Of a stretch of DNA of 64,000 nucleotides, positions 32,470 through 64,000 are shown piece by piece. The position numbers and the translations under genes are program-made. How positions within the stretch are numbered: position 1 is the first letter of the stretch; every line of letters starts with the position of its first letter. Below the pieces are notes generated by a model. The model was not told where the DNA came from and ran no database searches. It saw nothing but the letters and a program-made list of their open reading frames with translations. Source of the DNA: Nectonema munidae (Eukaryota; Nematomorpha; Nectonematoida; Nectonematidae); the NCBI GenBank assembly GCA_030549495.1, contig JAUIRK010000971.1, forward strand, positions 296,001-360,000, given 5' to 3'.

Positions 32470-34990
32470 TTTTCCATATCACCAAGTGATATAAAACATT
32501 ATAAACTTGATAATTTTAACATTATTTCTCATAATGTTTAATCCTTGAGAGCTAAATTCGATGAAATCATTTTACTGAATCAACAATTTGTAACTAAGGT
32601 TTCTATCGATATATTTAGCTTTCAAGAATCTTAGCTTAGTGAAGAACCAATTAACTATGTTTTGCTTGGTTTAATTTTTTTCACAAGCCAAAAAATATCT
32701 AAACATGCAGGTCTTTGTTTCTTTGTAAAAACAATATATTCCAGAATCTATTGAATTGAATATAATTTCTTCTAATTTATGAAGTTTTATGAATTAAAAT
32801 TTATTCTAAATACAAAAATTTTGTTATCTTTAACTGTTATCGCTTACCTATTATTACTACAGACTGTTTAAACAATTTCTTTTCACTATTTGAAATTTTT
32901 TGAAACATTTGTTCGCAAAAGAGATCATGAATCAATATAATATTTTGTGATTTCAATATTAATTTATTTGATATTAATAAGAAACCCAATTGTTATACAT
33001 GTTTAAATTTAATGAGTCTCTATAATTACAGTTCTTCAGTAAGAAAGGCCACCCGTTATATGTCTTTCTGTTGATAATATCTTCACTTCTAATGTGCATT
33101 CTTGACAATGTTTCGATGCTGAATTTTTTTTATCGGATCACATTCCTATTCTTCTCAGCTTAGATATAACTTTAAATGGAGTTTTTTTTGCAAAATACAA
33201 CAAATTCGAAAGTTTGATAAATTCAATTAATTATGATAATTATATCAAAAGTTATGAAAATAATCCAGAAAAACTAGTTGATGGAATAAATTCTTTACTT
33301 TTCAACATTCTTAAAAATTCTACAAGAAACATAATAATTACTTCGAATTAAAAATATAAATACATACGCTCACAATGTGCAAAACTTAAGTTAATGCATC
33401 TAATCAAAAAACGGGATTCGATGTACCAGAAAATAAAAATAAAATTGAATAATCATTACAAAGAAAATATAGGGATATTTAAAAAAAAGTGGAAATTTTA
33501 TGTAAGAGTTTAAAAACTGTTTTTATAAAAACAATTTATGATATTAAAATTAATAAAAAAAAATTTGGAAAAATCTAAACAGCTTGATCAAACGACCAAA
33601 AAATGAGGATCTTTTTTTGAAACATGAGGTATTGAAATAATTTGAGCCTTTGCAATTTCATAAACTGAGCTTTTCGGCATGATAGTTGGGATAACTCATT
33701 TATAGGATTTGAAAACTACCGTAAAGTAAAGTCTACATTTGAATTTAGTTTTGTAAGCATGAACGATGTACTAAGCATCGATAGTTTGAAGGATAAAAAC
33801 AGTAGATATTTATAATTTATCTACAATACATTTAAAAATTATTAAGAATAGAATTGTATGGCTTTCAATATTTGAATTTACCACTCAGTCTTTCCCGCTT
33901 ATCTGAAATTAAACAAATGCATACCTGTTTACAAAAAGGAAACAAGTACCATATAAAAAATTATCGTCCAATCTCTTTGTTTTCTATAATATCAAAAGAT
34001 TTTGAGTTCATAGGTATTTTAGTATGAATAACTTATTCCATGCTAATCAGTTTGGGTTTAGAAAAAATTATTCGGCAGTAAATGCTCATTCTTTTCTAAT
34101 AAATCATTTGTTTGATTGTCTTGACAATAACGATGAAACTTTAGTTATTTAATGAATTTATCGACTCCATTCATCATCGAAACCTATTATTAAAGCTTAG
34201 AAATTATTGTTTTGATTCTTCAATTCTTGCTTTTTTTTAATCATATTACAATTTTAGAAAGAAAATCATTTATGAAAATGTTCCACTTTTCTCAAGGTCT
34301 ACTCAATGGGGCACTATTGAAAGTTCTAATGAGAATAACTTCAGCAAAATAACAGATTAGTGTTTATCAAATCAGCTTAGCATGATCTTGAAAAAACTAT
34401 TTAAAAACTACCACCTTTCCTGCATAATCTTGTTATAAAGTTATCTGAAACTCATAAATTTTTAGCTTTATTAATTACTAATAAATTAAAGTGGAAGAAA
34501 CACGTATGACACATCTCTAATAAAATAAGTAAGGTTATCAGGATGATATATTTCTTCAGATCACTACCAGTTCGTATAAAACTAATATTATATAAATGGT
34601 TAATTTTACTTTATTATTAATTGGGGATATTATAATATTTTGGGCCTTCAAATTTTACAAAAAGAGGCCATAAGGCTAGTTTTCAACCAAAATTACCAAA
34701 TCATAAAAGAACTACTGAAAGTCAAAGATATAAACATAAGTCAACTAAGTCTTTTTACTTGGAAAATTTTATGTTTTTAAATGATTTTATTTCAACTATG
34801 ATCTTGAAGGTTTCTCATTACTTTTTATCATCTTAAGTCCACAAAAAACTTATTTGTTTGGATAGGTTTTATTCATTTTCAATTTTGAAAACTAAGTTCA
34901 AAAAAAGTTTTATTTCAAATTATGAGTCTTTCTGTTCTAAGCCTGCTTGTTTTGTTTGCAATTAGTCAAGCTTTATTACCAATCTGTCTT
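32470..34990 (+). mobile_element. degenerate LINE, Jockey/CR1-like
   Basis: The plus strand keeps the order endonuclease then reverse transcriptase in heavily broken frames. NFNIISHNV, SLRAKFDEIILLNQQF and DIFSFQES near 32.5-32.63 kb are the start of an AP-endonuclease domain (first metal-binding block and the QES block). KKGNKYHIKNYRPISLFSII near 33.93-33.99 kb and HANQFGFRKNYSAVNAHSFL near 34.04-34.1 kb are reverse-transcriptase fingers and the QFGFR block. Stops and frameshifts are frequent, so this is an old copy. Both limits are approximate. Confidence 0.65.
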
Positions 34991-35199
34991 ACATATATAT
35001 ATATACTTTTTAAATATTATTTAGAAGTAAAATAGTTGCTTGAATCCTTTTCTTTTGGAACTTATTAAACTAGATCTTTTTGTTGTAGATAGCAAAATCT
35101 GTTGAACTCTTATTTTCTTGTTTATAATGTCCAAAATATATAATTTTATACGTAATTATTATTTAGTAAATATTGTAGCAATATTGTAATATTTATATT

Positions 35200-35430
35200 T
35201 TAATGCTCCAATTCTTTTTTTATTTCTTTCTTTAAAGCATTACTGATACGGTTTTTAAACCAATGTGATGCTTCTGCAAGTGTTTGTTTGTTAAATACAT
35301 TTTGCGTATTAAAAATAAAATTCCTATTCTTATTCTTCTTAGAGAACATGATAAAACTTTTCCCCATAAGAATTAAAATGTGAACATAAGTAGGAATATA
35401 CTCACGGTTCATTATTATTTTTAAGGTCAT
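35200..35430 (-). CDS. small unrecognised ORF
   Basis: A 76-codon minus-strand ORF carries a second Met at 35367. From there it reads MGKSFIMFSKKNKNRNFIFN, then FNKQTLAEASHWFKNRIS, and ends in a Lys/Glu helix before the stop. The composition is protein-like rather than random AT translation. It sits just past the degenerate LINE at 32.5-35 kb and could be a tail of some element, a terminal exon, or chance. Confidence 0.25.
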   Translation of the reverse strand: MTLKIIMNREYIPTYVHILILMGKSFIMFSKKNKNRNFIFNTQNVFNKQTLAEASHWFKNRISNALKKEIKKELEH

Positions 35431-35680
35431 ATTAGTAATTACACATATACAGTAATTAAAATATTTTTATCTTATGGTTTTGAAATAAAAATATCCTTTT
35501 AACATAATACCAAAAAGCAGAAAGACAGTTTCTCATCTTTATTCGTAGAATACCAAAAAAGTGTATCATTAGGCCTGAACTTACTACACCATTGAGAATC
35601 AAGATGAACTAGCAAGAGAAAAGCTAGTAACTTATGTATCAATTCTTGTACGCTGGATTTTACTTTCATCTAATCAAAGG

Positions 35681-36090
35681 TTTCTGAACCGTAGTCTAAA
35701 TGAACCCTATGGGTCCATATAAAAAGTCAAGGGGTCCACAGGCGAAATATTATAAATTGGGGGTCCACAATGATATTTTGGTGGTTTATGAAGAAAACCA
35801 GCTCATAACGCTATTTATTATAAAAAGTTAATTATTCAATATAATTTCCACTTATTAATAAAATTTATTATTAATATTATAAAAATTTTATTATAATTGC
35901 TTTACATTAGATTTGCTTTCATTTTAGTATGAATTGTAATTATATAATATCTTCTTTATCATAACCTCGAAAATTTTATTAGTGAAAAATATTAAAATAA
36001 AATATTTTTATGTCCAATTTTTATGGACGTGTACATCAAAAAAAAGAAGAGAAAAGGGGTCCACGGATAAATAAAGGTTGCGATGATTAA
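35681..36090. mobile_element. hAT-like MITE with GGGGTCCAC subterminal repeats
   Basis: AAAGGTTTCTGAACCGTAGT at the left, followed by GGGGTCCACAGGCGAAATAT, is mirrored loosely by GGGGTCCACGGATAAATAAA and GGTTGCGATG at the right. Such ends are common in hAT families. A duplication could not be fixed, so the limits are approximate. Confidence 0.45.
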
Positions 36091-36244
36091 CTCGAAAATT
36101 CAGACCTTTCTTGAGTAAATTGCTTTCTTGTGCACTTAACTCATAGCAAATATGATATTTTGCTGACCTTATTCATGGAGCATATATTTAAATGTCATAA
36201 AGAAGGTTGTGATCTGCTTTTCTAAGTTTTGGGTAGAATATCTG

Positions 36245-38145
36245 GTAAACCTTTTAGTGTTAGGCACAGTTGGTGGTGGAAACAAAGTATACAAGACAAA
36301 CTAAAGAGAAAGAAGAATGCAAAAATTAAGTGGAAACAAACAAGGGAGCAAGCAGATAAAGTAGGATACTAGCGTGCAAGAAAAAAGGTAAAGAAAGAAA
36401 TAGCTGTGACAAAAGCAGAAACGTGTGCGAATATATATGAAGATCTGGAAATACCTCAACCACAAAACAAATTATACATACTGGTTAGCAAAATGTAGAA
36501 ATAAGTCAACAAAAGACATACAACAGGTCAAAGAAATAAAATATGTTAGAGGACAAACTTTGAAGAATGACAGTAAAATTCTTGAAAGTTGGAAGCAATA
36601 TTTTACTGGATTTCTGAATGAAGAAAATCACCGAGAGTACTTAGAAGATGGGTTGGCATGTGAAGGACCAATAAAAGAGATAGAGAGTGAAGAGGTTGAG
36701 ATGGCAATGAAAAAGATGAAGAACAACAAAGTTGTAGGGCCTGGTTGTATAACTGCAGAAGCATGGAAAGCATTAGGAGAAAATAGGAGTGGAAATACTG
36801 TGGCGGCTAGAACAAAGGTTATACCACAAGAATGGAAAGAAATTGTAATTTTACAAATTTTCAAGGAGACGATGTGTAAAATTGCTCAAACTATTAAGGA
36901 GTAAAACTCCTATCTCATAGAATGAAAATATGGGAGAGAATTATAGAAAACAGACAAAGGAAGAAGATGGAAATAAAGGAACGTCAGTTTGGATTTATGC
37001 CTTAAAAAGAAACACCAAATGCTATATTCATTCAGGGCAGATGATGTAAAAGTATAGGGAAAAGCAAAAAGAGTTACATGCCGTGTTCATAGACTGGGAA
37101 AAAGCATATGATCGGATACCAGGCAAGAAGTATGGAGATGTTTAAGAATGAAGATGGTGCCAGAAAAATATGTTAGGTTGATTATGGAGATGTATAGAAG
37201 TGTAAAGACGCGAGTGGAAACAGTGTCAGGCGAAAGAGAAAAGTTTGATGATACGATAGGTCTACACCGTCGGGTCTTAGCCCCGTCCTCTTCAACGTAG
37301 TGTTTGATGTGTTGAAAGAAGGAATAAGGAAAGGATTGCTGTGGGAGATTGCATACGCTGATGATGTAGTTGTGGTCGGTGAAATAAGTCAAGAAGTAGG
37401 AGAAAGGCTTAAAAATGGCGTATGGTATTGGAAAGTCGAGGGCTAAGAATAAGCAAAATTAAAACAGTACTTACTAAGTTTAAATACTTAGTGATGAAGT
37501 ATGAAGATGATGATCAAGACACAAATGAGATAATGAGGAGTATAAATCTAGAAGGACAGCGAATAAAAAGAATAAAGAACTTCAAATATCTTGGTTCAAC
37601 TATGATGGAAGATGGCAGCGAAAATACAGATTTCAAGCAGGATGGAAAAACTGGCGAATGTATAGGAAGTCCTCTGCGACAGAAGAATGCCTATGAAACT
37701 AAAAGAAAAAGTATATAAAAAAATTGTGAGATTTGCTCTGCTATATGGCCAAGAGACTGTACCAATAAAGAAATGCAATGAAAATAAGTTAGAAGTGGCT
37801 GAAATGAAAATGTTGAAGTGGATGAGCGGAGTAACGAGAAAAGAGAGAATAAAGAACGAGGTCATAAGATGAACGGCAAAAAGGGTAAGTGTGAGCAAGA
37901 AGATGCAGGAAGAATGCTTGAAATGATTTGGCCATGTTCTCAGACAAGGGAAGAAGTGTATTGAAAGGAAGATGATGGGTCTATAAGTGGATGACAAAAG
38001 GAGGAGAGGAAGACCCAAGATGAGATGGAAGGATTGCATTATGGCTGATGATAAAAATAAGAATCTCGACCTCAATATTGACTACAAAATAGCGATGGAC
38101 AAGGTCACATGGAGGAGACTCATCTTAAATAGCGGCACCGTATAG
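36245..38145 (+). mobile_element. degenerate LINE, RTE-like, 5' truncated
   Basis: It begins at the region after the endonuclease (HSWWWKQSIQ). It then shows ILESWKQYFTGFLNEE and MKKMKNNKVVGPGCITAEAW near 36.6-36.78 kb, SGLSPVLFNVVFDVLKEG near 37.27 kb and the catalytic IAYADDVVVVGE near 37.35 kb. Further blocks are NFKYLGSTMMEDGSENTDF near 37.58 kb, AEMKMLKWMSGVTRKERI near 37.8 kb and FGHVLRQGKK with GRPKMRWKDCI near 37.93-38.03 kb. At least six frameshifts or stops are present. It lies between the two host genes or in a long 5' intron of CCDC186. Confidence 0.72.
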
Positions 38146-39567
38146 AAACGGGCTAATAAAGCTGTAAAGAAGAAAGTTGTCATTAATGTGGTTTACAAAC
38201 TTTTTATTCTCACATACATAAAAGTAGGAATTAGAGATTGTATTATGAAAGTTTAAAAAATATTTATGAACAAATATTTCTAAGTTACTTTATAAAATGA
38301 AAATATTATTATATACGAATACATGAGAAAAAATGGAAACTCAAAATTAAGAATATTTAATTATTTTTTTTAAAAATGGAAACAATTGAAATGGAAGAGA
38401 CAACTTTGAAAAAACATTGCTTCCTTTTAAAATCTTCGTCCCACACACCTTGCATTAGGAAAGTTTTTATCGCCCTTTCTAAACAAGTTTTATTAAATTT
38501 TTGAGTGCCTTTGGAACATCAATTTACACTTTGTCAAAACAATATCTTTGGATTTAACAATGACATTTTAAAAAATATGCACACAATAAAGAAATTTCAT
38601 TTCATAATGATAAACTTTTCGCATTGAAGATTTGTGAACTTTTTCTTTATACCAAAACTTTTTTCCCTTTTGCAAAGCTCTGAGGACGCTTAAGCGAAAA
38701 TAGAAGTCGATTGGACTTTGGCTAGAGGGCGGAACAAAATTGTTTTGGAAAAATTTGAAAAAAATAAGCAAATTCAAAAAAAGACTGTGTAATTGAAGTA
38801 ATAAAAATTTGTTATAACTGCTGTATATGTATTTTCCTTGAGTCCCATAAAGTCAAGTAATAATATAAAAAAGAAAGGAAGGCACAGGCATAATATTATA
38901 GAAATAAAGTTTTCAGATAATAAAAACGTAAAATGATTTTCTCCACCTTCCTCCCTTTTTTATATCACTGTTATTAAAAGCACATAAATAAATTTTTTTT
39001 AATATTTATACGAAAAGACCTTATAAAAATATTTAAGTAGAACCCACATTGCAAAATTTTCTTCTATATCAAGAATATTTATAGTATCGTGTGCTGTTAT
39101 TTTACAGAGTATAAAATTAGAAACTGGTTTAAAAAGATAAGAGAAGGAAGGGGTAATCACGCCTATGCTTCTTTTGATCCCTCTCTCATTGTGCTACATA
39201 AGCTGTAAAAAATTAAAGCACAAAATGTTATAAGACAGATTTAGATTATTGAAAGTATAGTTTTTCTTACCCAGTGGTGTATCAAAAACATAGTTATATA
39301 TTTTATATCATACAGTTTATTTAATAATGACATTGATGGCCAAAGCGTTTCAAATGCAAAAATATTTTATTTCTGCCTAATTATTTCAACCACAGTTAAG
39401 GCCGCGACCTTTAGTTTGGAACCCACTGTATATACAAATCATAAAAATCAAAATTATAAATTTACTTTTTTTTATCTATTCGAACATTTTTCCTTTTTGC
39501 AGCCTTCATTTTCAACCTTTGTAAGTTTTAAACCTCTTACGTCGATAATATATATTTTCGTTGTAAG
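38146..39567. other. AT-rich, nothing recognised
   Basis: No frame, repeat or structural signal could be supported between the RTE-like LINE and the MITE at 39568. Confidence 0.45.
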
Positions 39568-39937
39568 CAGTGGCGGTTTTAAGAGGGAGGAGGGGCAGGG
39601 AGGCATGCCCCCCTTCCCCAGTTTTTTGGCTGGACCCCATGTTGGCCCCTTCACAGCAAATACCTATTTTACTGGATTTAAAATTTAGTCAAAACTTATT
39701 ATAATTTAATTTTCTGAGTGGGTTTTGCATCCAGGAGAAGAAATATCTCTCTTATCTCTACGGGTGAATCTTAGACCAAGAGCACTCTTAATTTGATTTT
39801 CATTCATTGGAATAATTCAAAGAAAAAAAAGTAAAACATATGTATTTGGTAAATTGCAAAATTTATAAAAAATTATCGATTTAAAAACTTGGCCCTTGTT
39901 TAGCCCCCTCACTTTTAAAAGTCTAGAACCGCCACTG
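39568..39937. mobile_element. hAT MITE (CAGTGGCGG family), perfect 8-bp TSD
   Basis: CAGTGGCGGTTTTAAGA at the left and TCTAGAACCGCCACTG at the right are inverted. GTTGTAAG stands on both sides (39560-39567 and 39938-39945). The 370-bp element has no coding capacity. A single similar end (CAGTGGCGGACC) occurs near 30355. Confidence 0.75.
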
Positions 39938-40467
39938 GTTGTAAGGATGAGGGATAATTCATAAAACAGTCATAGAATGTATTAGTTTCATGATTTCTTT
40001 TATTTATACATTCGGCAAAAATAAATCTTTAAAATTATGTATTTTTAAAAAGTAATTAGTTAAAATATAAAAAAATGTGATAAAAATATTTGAGTATCGA
40101 TTGATAAATTTTAAAAGTAAAAAAAGATTGGGTTATGATGATATCGTAAACTCTTTCATCTTTTCAAAACTTTCTCCTTTTCTGATTTTGATTGGACCAA
40201 AAGTGTAATTTTGAGAAAGCTTCAGAAATCCACATTTAGCAAATACTAAAATATATAAAATGTAGATTTAAATATATTTTACTTTTGAGATAGTTCTTCA
40301 ATAGTTCCAAATTTAAAGAAGGTTTTTATAAAAATACACAATTTTTCATGATTTTTTCGGTAGAAAGAATTTTACTTTTGTGAAAAATAAAATTTAAAAT
40401 TAATAATGATCTTATTTAAATAACTGGATAATAATCAACAAATAAGAAATGAATTAACTAACATTAC

Positions 40468-40551
40468 CTTAAATTGTTCACTATTTTTTAAGATTGTCTT
40501 CTGAATTAATCCAAGGTTTATGCAACAATCAATATCTTGATAATGAGCCAA
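40468..40551 (-). CDS. candidate exon of unknown gene (perhaps CCDC186 5' region)
   Basis: The segment has 28 codons, open in phase 0 at both ends, with acceptor GAATTTAG and donor GTAATGTT. The peptide starts LAHYQDIDCCINLGLIQK and ends LKNSEQFK. It lies between the end of gene 2 and the first secure CCDC186 exon on the same strand, so it could belong to the N-terminal part of CCDC186. It has no recognised similarity; the case rests on good borders and protein-like composition. Confidence 0.33.
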
Positions 40552-41205
40552 CTAAATTCTTCACTTCATTTCATTATCCATTTTTTTAATTTGTTTTCTG
40601 TTATTTTTTTTCAATATGGGATTTTAGAATAAATAAAAAGTATTGCTATAATCTACAGAAGGCCTACAAGATGAAGTCTTTCGATTCACAATGTTGAGAT
40701 TTTATCATATAATATATTCCTTCTTTGCAATGCAATATAATGTAAGAAGATATAATAAAAGGAATCTTCTCACTAGCAAAAAATTAAAGGTAATGGATAA
40801 TTAGCTTTTTTAAATCAGCTATATGGAAGATTATTCTTTCCTTGGATGCGATATCGACAACTAAAAAAAAAGAAAAAAAACAGGTTTTCTTCTAGAATGA
40901 TTTCAACTTATGGCTATCAATTAATTCTGAAGGAATTGAAATCGGATTTTAGAATTCTAAATATAAAGTTTGAAAGATTTAGTTTTGTTTAATTTCAAGT
41001 TCTTATTTGTAAATAAAGAACACATTTGTATGTATCTGGGTAAAAAGTCCTACCGAATGACGAGTTGTTGGAATTAGAGTAAAGATTTTTGTAAGCTAGT
41101 AGTTGAGATCGGTTTATCATCATAGTGTTGGAAAATTGATCTTTTTAGAAATTTTTTATCAACACTTTTTGCTATTTGTATTGAATGCATGAAATGAAAA
41201 ATGCA

Positions 41206-41740
41206 TTAAACTTTTAAATTTTTCTTCCGTTTGTTGTTCGTTTCTAAATTGCTTTCTTCTTCACTGACATAAGAGCTGAATGATGATCCACTGCAGTTTT
41301 CGTACTTTTCAGAATTTATAAAAATTTTATCACCTGAGTTTTTTTGCCTTTTTAATGGATGAATTAAAGAGGGCGGAGAGAATTTATTTGTGACATAACG
41401 AATCTTTCCTTTAGATTCAATCTGTTTTTTATAAAGTTCTTTATCTTCTCTGCATAACCAATTTCCATCTATTTTTTGTAATGTTAAATAAAGTAGATAA
41501 ATCTTCTTTGAATTATTCTTTAGGATACCTTTTATTTTTTTCATATTGTAAAATCAATTTTTTTATTTTAGCAATAATTACTTGCTTACTAAGTTGAGGA
41601 ATACTTATTTTTTTCCATAAACCAGGTAATTCTGGAATTTTTTTTTATTCTATCTTGTTTTAGTTTTTCTTCTTCTAGTAAAGAATGATAACAGACAAGA
41701 CAATCAATTTTTTTAGATTCTTGTAATTTTTGAAATTTTT
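41206..41740 (-). pseudogene. decayed ORF of unknown family, three frames
   Basis: Three overlapping minus-strand frames give protein-like sequence in succession. They read KKIDCLVCYHSLLEEEKLKQ, then IPELPGLWKKISIPQLSKQ with KIKKLILQYEKNKRYPKE, then a 112-codon frame with NWLCREDKELYKKQIESKGK and KFSPPSLIHPLKR, ending in a TAA-terminated Lys-rich tail at 41206. The pieces look like one former ORF broken by about two frameshifts, probably of a mobile element. I do not recognise the family. An alternative is a real last exon of an unseen gene for the final 112 codons. Confidence 0.4.
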
Positions 41741-42164
41741 ATTTCTAGGTAAGATTCTTGTATGCTTGATTTTAGATGATAAATTTTTTTCCCAAACTTT
41801 AGAATTTTTAGCTAAAACAGAACTGGATTTAAATCAAAGCATAATTCAATTGGAAAAAAAGAATATAAAAAGTAATAAAAATAACTGGTTTATAATTATA
41901 ATAAAATTTTATATTATTTATTTATATAAACTTTTTGAAAAATAATTTTTATACTTCATAAGATAATATCAAATAGTGTAGTTTTAGGTTTAATATCCTG
42001 GGGATGATTTTTTTGTTAAAAGTTAAAATATTTTATATTTTTATGCTTTTTATGAGATTGTTCACTTAAAAAAATACAAGGGTAGTAAATTAAAAAAAAA
42101 ATTTTTTAAGTAATAACCCTATATATATAATATAAATATATGCAAAAACTCATTCCAAGCATTA

Positions 42165-42190
42165 GAATTTATTTTTTTATTCTGTTCTAC
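42165..42190 (-). promoter_or_regulatory. poly(A) signal candidates of gene 2
   Basis: On the minus strand, AGAATAAAAAAATAAATT follows the TAA stop by about 15 to 30 nt and holds two overlapping AATAAA-type hexamers. The region is AT-rich, so chance is possible, but the placement fits a short 3' UTR. Confidence 0.4.
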
Positions 42191-42198
42191 AAGAATTT

Positions 42199-62620
<20,422 letters not shown>

Positions 62621-64000
62621 CTAAATATCAATAAGAGTGAAATTAAAAAAGCTCATATCACCTTTTACTATACTTACATAGTCTATTTCGCGGGTTCTCA
62701 AACGGATAGGAATTGTTCTTTTAAGGGGAGAGGAAGGATTTAATAGTTTACTTTAAAAGAAAATTTTGACGCCACAAACCGACAGACTCTAACTGAGGAG
62801 ATCACTAGAGATAAGGTTTATTTATTTTTATCTAAATCCTTTCCTTACATCTTCACTACAAAAGGCGAGTTCCCTCCGCTTTCTCATTGACTTAAGTTGA
62901 AAAAGACTCATGGAGTTGAATATTCTTTTTGGCAATACATGACATGACAGCCCTTCAGCCTCACCCATATTTATTTAAGTATAAAAATCAAGCAGAGTTT
63001 TTATTTTTATTAAATGTGTATTGATCCACTATGAAAACATTTTAGTATTTGCATTGTCTCTACTGGTCTTGATAGAACACTGATGAGCAAAAAATTTGGA
63101 GATTTTAGGCATAATATCAAGGTTAATTTGAATGCAAAGTTTGATAACAATTTTGCAAATGCATGTTTTGAGGCGGATAATTTTGGAAAGTGGAAATAGC
63201 AAGTTAAATTTTGACAAATGATCAAAGATGTCTCTAAAATTGCAGAACCGCTAGCCTAAATCTTTCATATTTTTCAAATCTTTTTTTAGAGTTGTCCTTC
63301 TGCTTTATCACACATACTACCACCAAGTTCTATATGCACTGGAACCAGGGAACAAATCAATTTGCGAATAATTTTGACTTAGCTCACAAACGGTTGCTCT
63401 GATCACGTAATCAAGAATCAGTTCCTTGGTATTTTTTCTATCGCCTTTACATTAATGTATTTTACATGGTGCCGGGTCAACACTCCCGAAAACTAAAACA
63501 CCCGAAGCCAAAACGCCCGAAAATAATAATTCGGGCGTTACTATTTTTTAAAGTTTATTCTATTTGGACAGTTTCAAAACGGTTGATTTGACACGAAATG
63601 ATAGTGATCAATAAATTTGACTTGAAAGATAAAAGTGGTCATACAGAAATGCATTATTTCTTTGATTTGAAGAACAATTAAACTACCAATTTAAACGGAA
63701 AATCAGTTTGAAACCAGAAAAGATGTGACTGATTTAAACAGGAAAACAAGAATATAAATAATTTCTGATTTTGGTTCAAAATTTCAGGAGTAGTTCGAAT
63801 CGATAAGATTGATAAATTAGGAATCTTGTATCTGTTTTTATGCATGTGAAACAAGAAACTGTTAAATTTAACATATTCTTAGAAAAATATATAAAATAAT
63901 AATAATTAAAAAAACGTAGATACAAGAAAAAATTTTAAATTTTTAAATATTTTTTTGTAGACTCAAGTTTCTGACGTTCTTGTATCAAGTGTTTTGGTAT
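62621..64000. other. upstream intron of gene 2, nothing recognised
   Basis: I looked for a kleisin N-terminal domain on the minus strand and did not find one. A repeated AAACACCCGAA/AAACGCCCGAA step occurs near 63.49-63.53 kb, too short to name. Confidence 0.4.

Noticed and set aside
37087-38075. Minus-strand frames over 37.1-38.1 kb
   Set aside because: They are antisense shadows of the RTE-like LINE on the plus strand, which carries the YADD and GHV blocks.

Overview
The window is an AT-rich piece of an animal nuclear genome. It is gene-poor, has large introns and is densely filled with repeats. Two multi-exon protein genes, both on the minus strand, were assembled by hand from splice sites, reading phase and protein similarity. 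The organism cannot be named from this alone. The mix of hAT elements and MITEs, a tRNA-derived SINE, RTE-like and Jockey/CR1-like LINEs, a Tc1/mariner relic and a Tigger relic, with animal-only host genes, suggests an invertebrate. An arthropod such as a copepod is my guess, not a demonstrated fact.

Gene 1 (minus, about 27.8 kb down to 0.57 kb) is recognisably CCDC186, a coiled-coil golgin that works with Rab2 at the trans-Golgi in dense-core vesicle maturation. Eleven exons chain without a phase conflict: 27465-27755, 25819-25938, 25659-25763, 25524-25607, 16818-16904, 16584-16726, 13527-13674, 13313-13475, 10288-10497, 6418-6587 and 570-760. The conserved C-terminal tail lies beyond the left edge. 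The N-terminus is uncertain; two candidate exons (29799-29957 and 40468-40551) are listed separately.

Gene 2 (minus, 62620 down to 42199) has nine exons, one of them a 25-nt micro-exon, ending at a TAA followed closely by AATAAA on the minus strand. Its start lies beyond the right edge. The encoded segments weakly resemble a Rad21/Rec8-type kleisin (cohesin subunit), but I hold this as a hypothesis. Its introns carry a 610-bp almost pure (CA)n tract, several hAT MITEs with 8-bp target-site duplications, and a LINE inserted into another LINE with both duplications visible.

The rest is mobile DNA. It includes a Tc1/mariner relic (2.3-3.5 kb), five copies of a TTAA-flanked MITE family, five copies of a tRNA-derived SINE, and a 1.75-kb non-autonomous hAT element (7.56-9.31 kb) holding a second MITE and a tandem/inverted array. 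There is also a hAT element with a Tigger relic inside (19.7-20.9 kb), a ZBED5-like hAT element with a decayed transposase (22.6-24.6 kb), a Jockey/CR1-like LINE (32.5-35 kb) and an RTE-like LINE (36.2-38.1 kb). I saw no rRNA, true tRNA gene, CRISPR array or recognisable retrovirus-like element.
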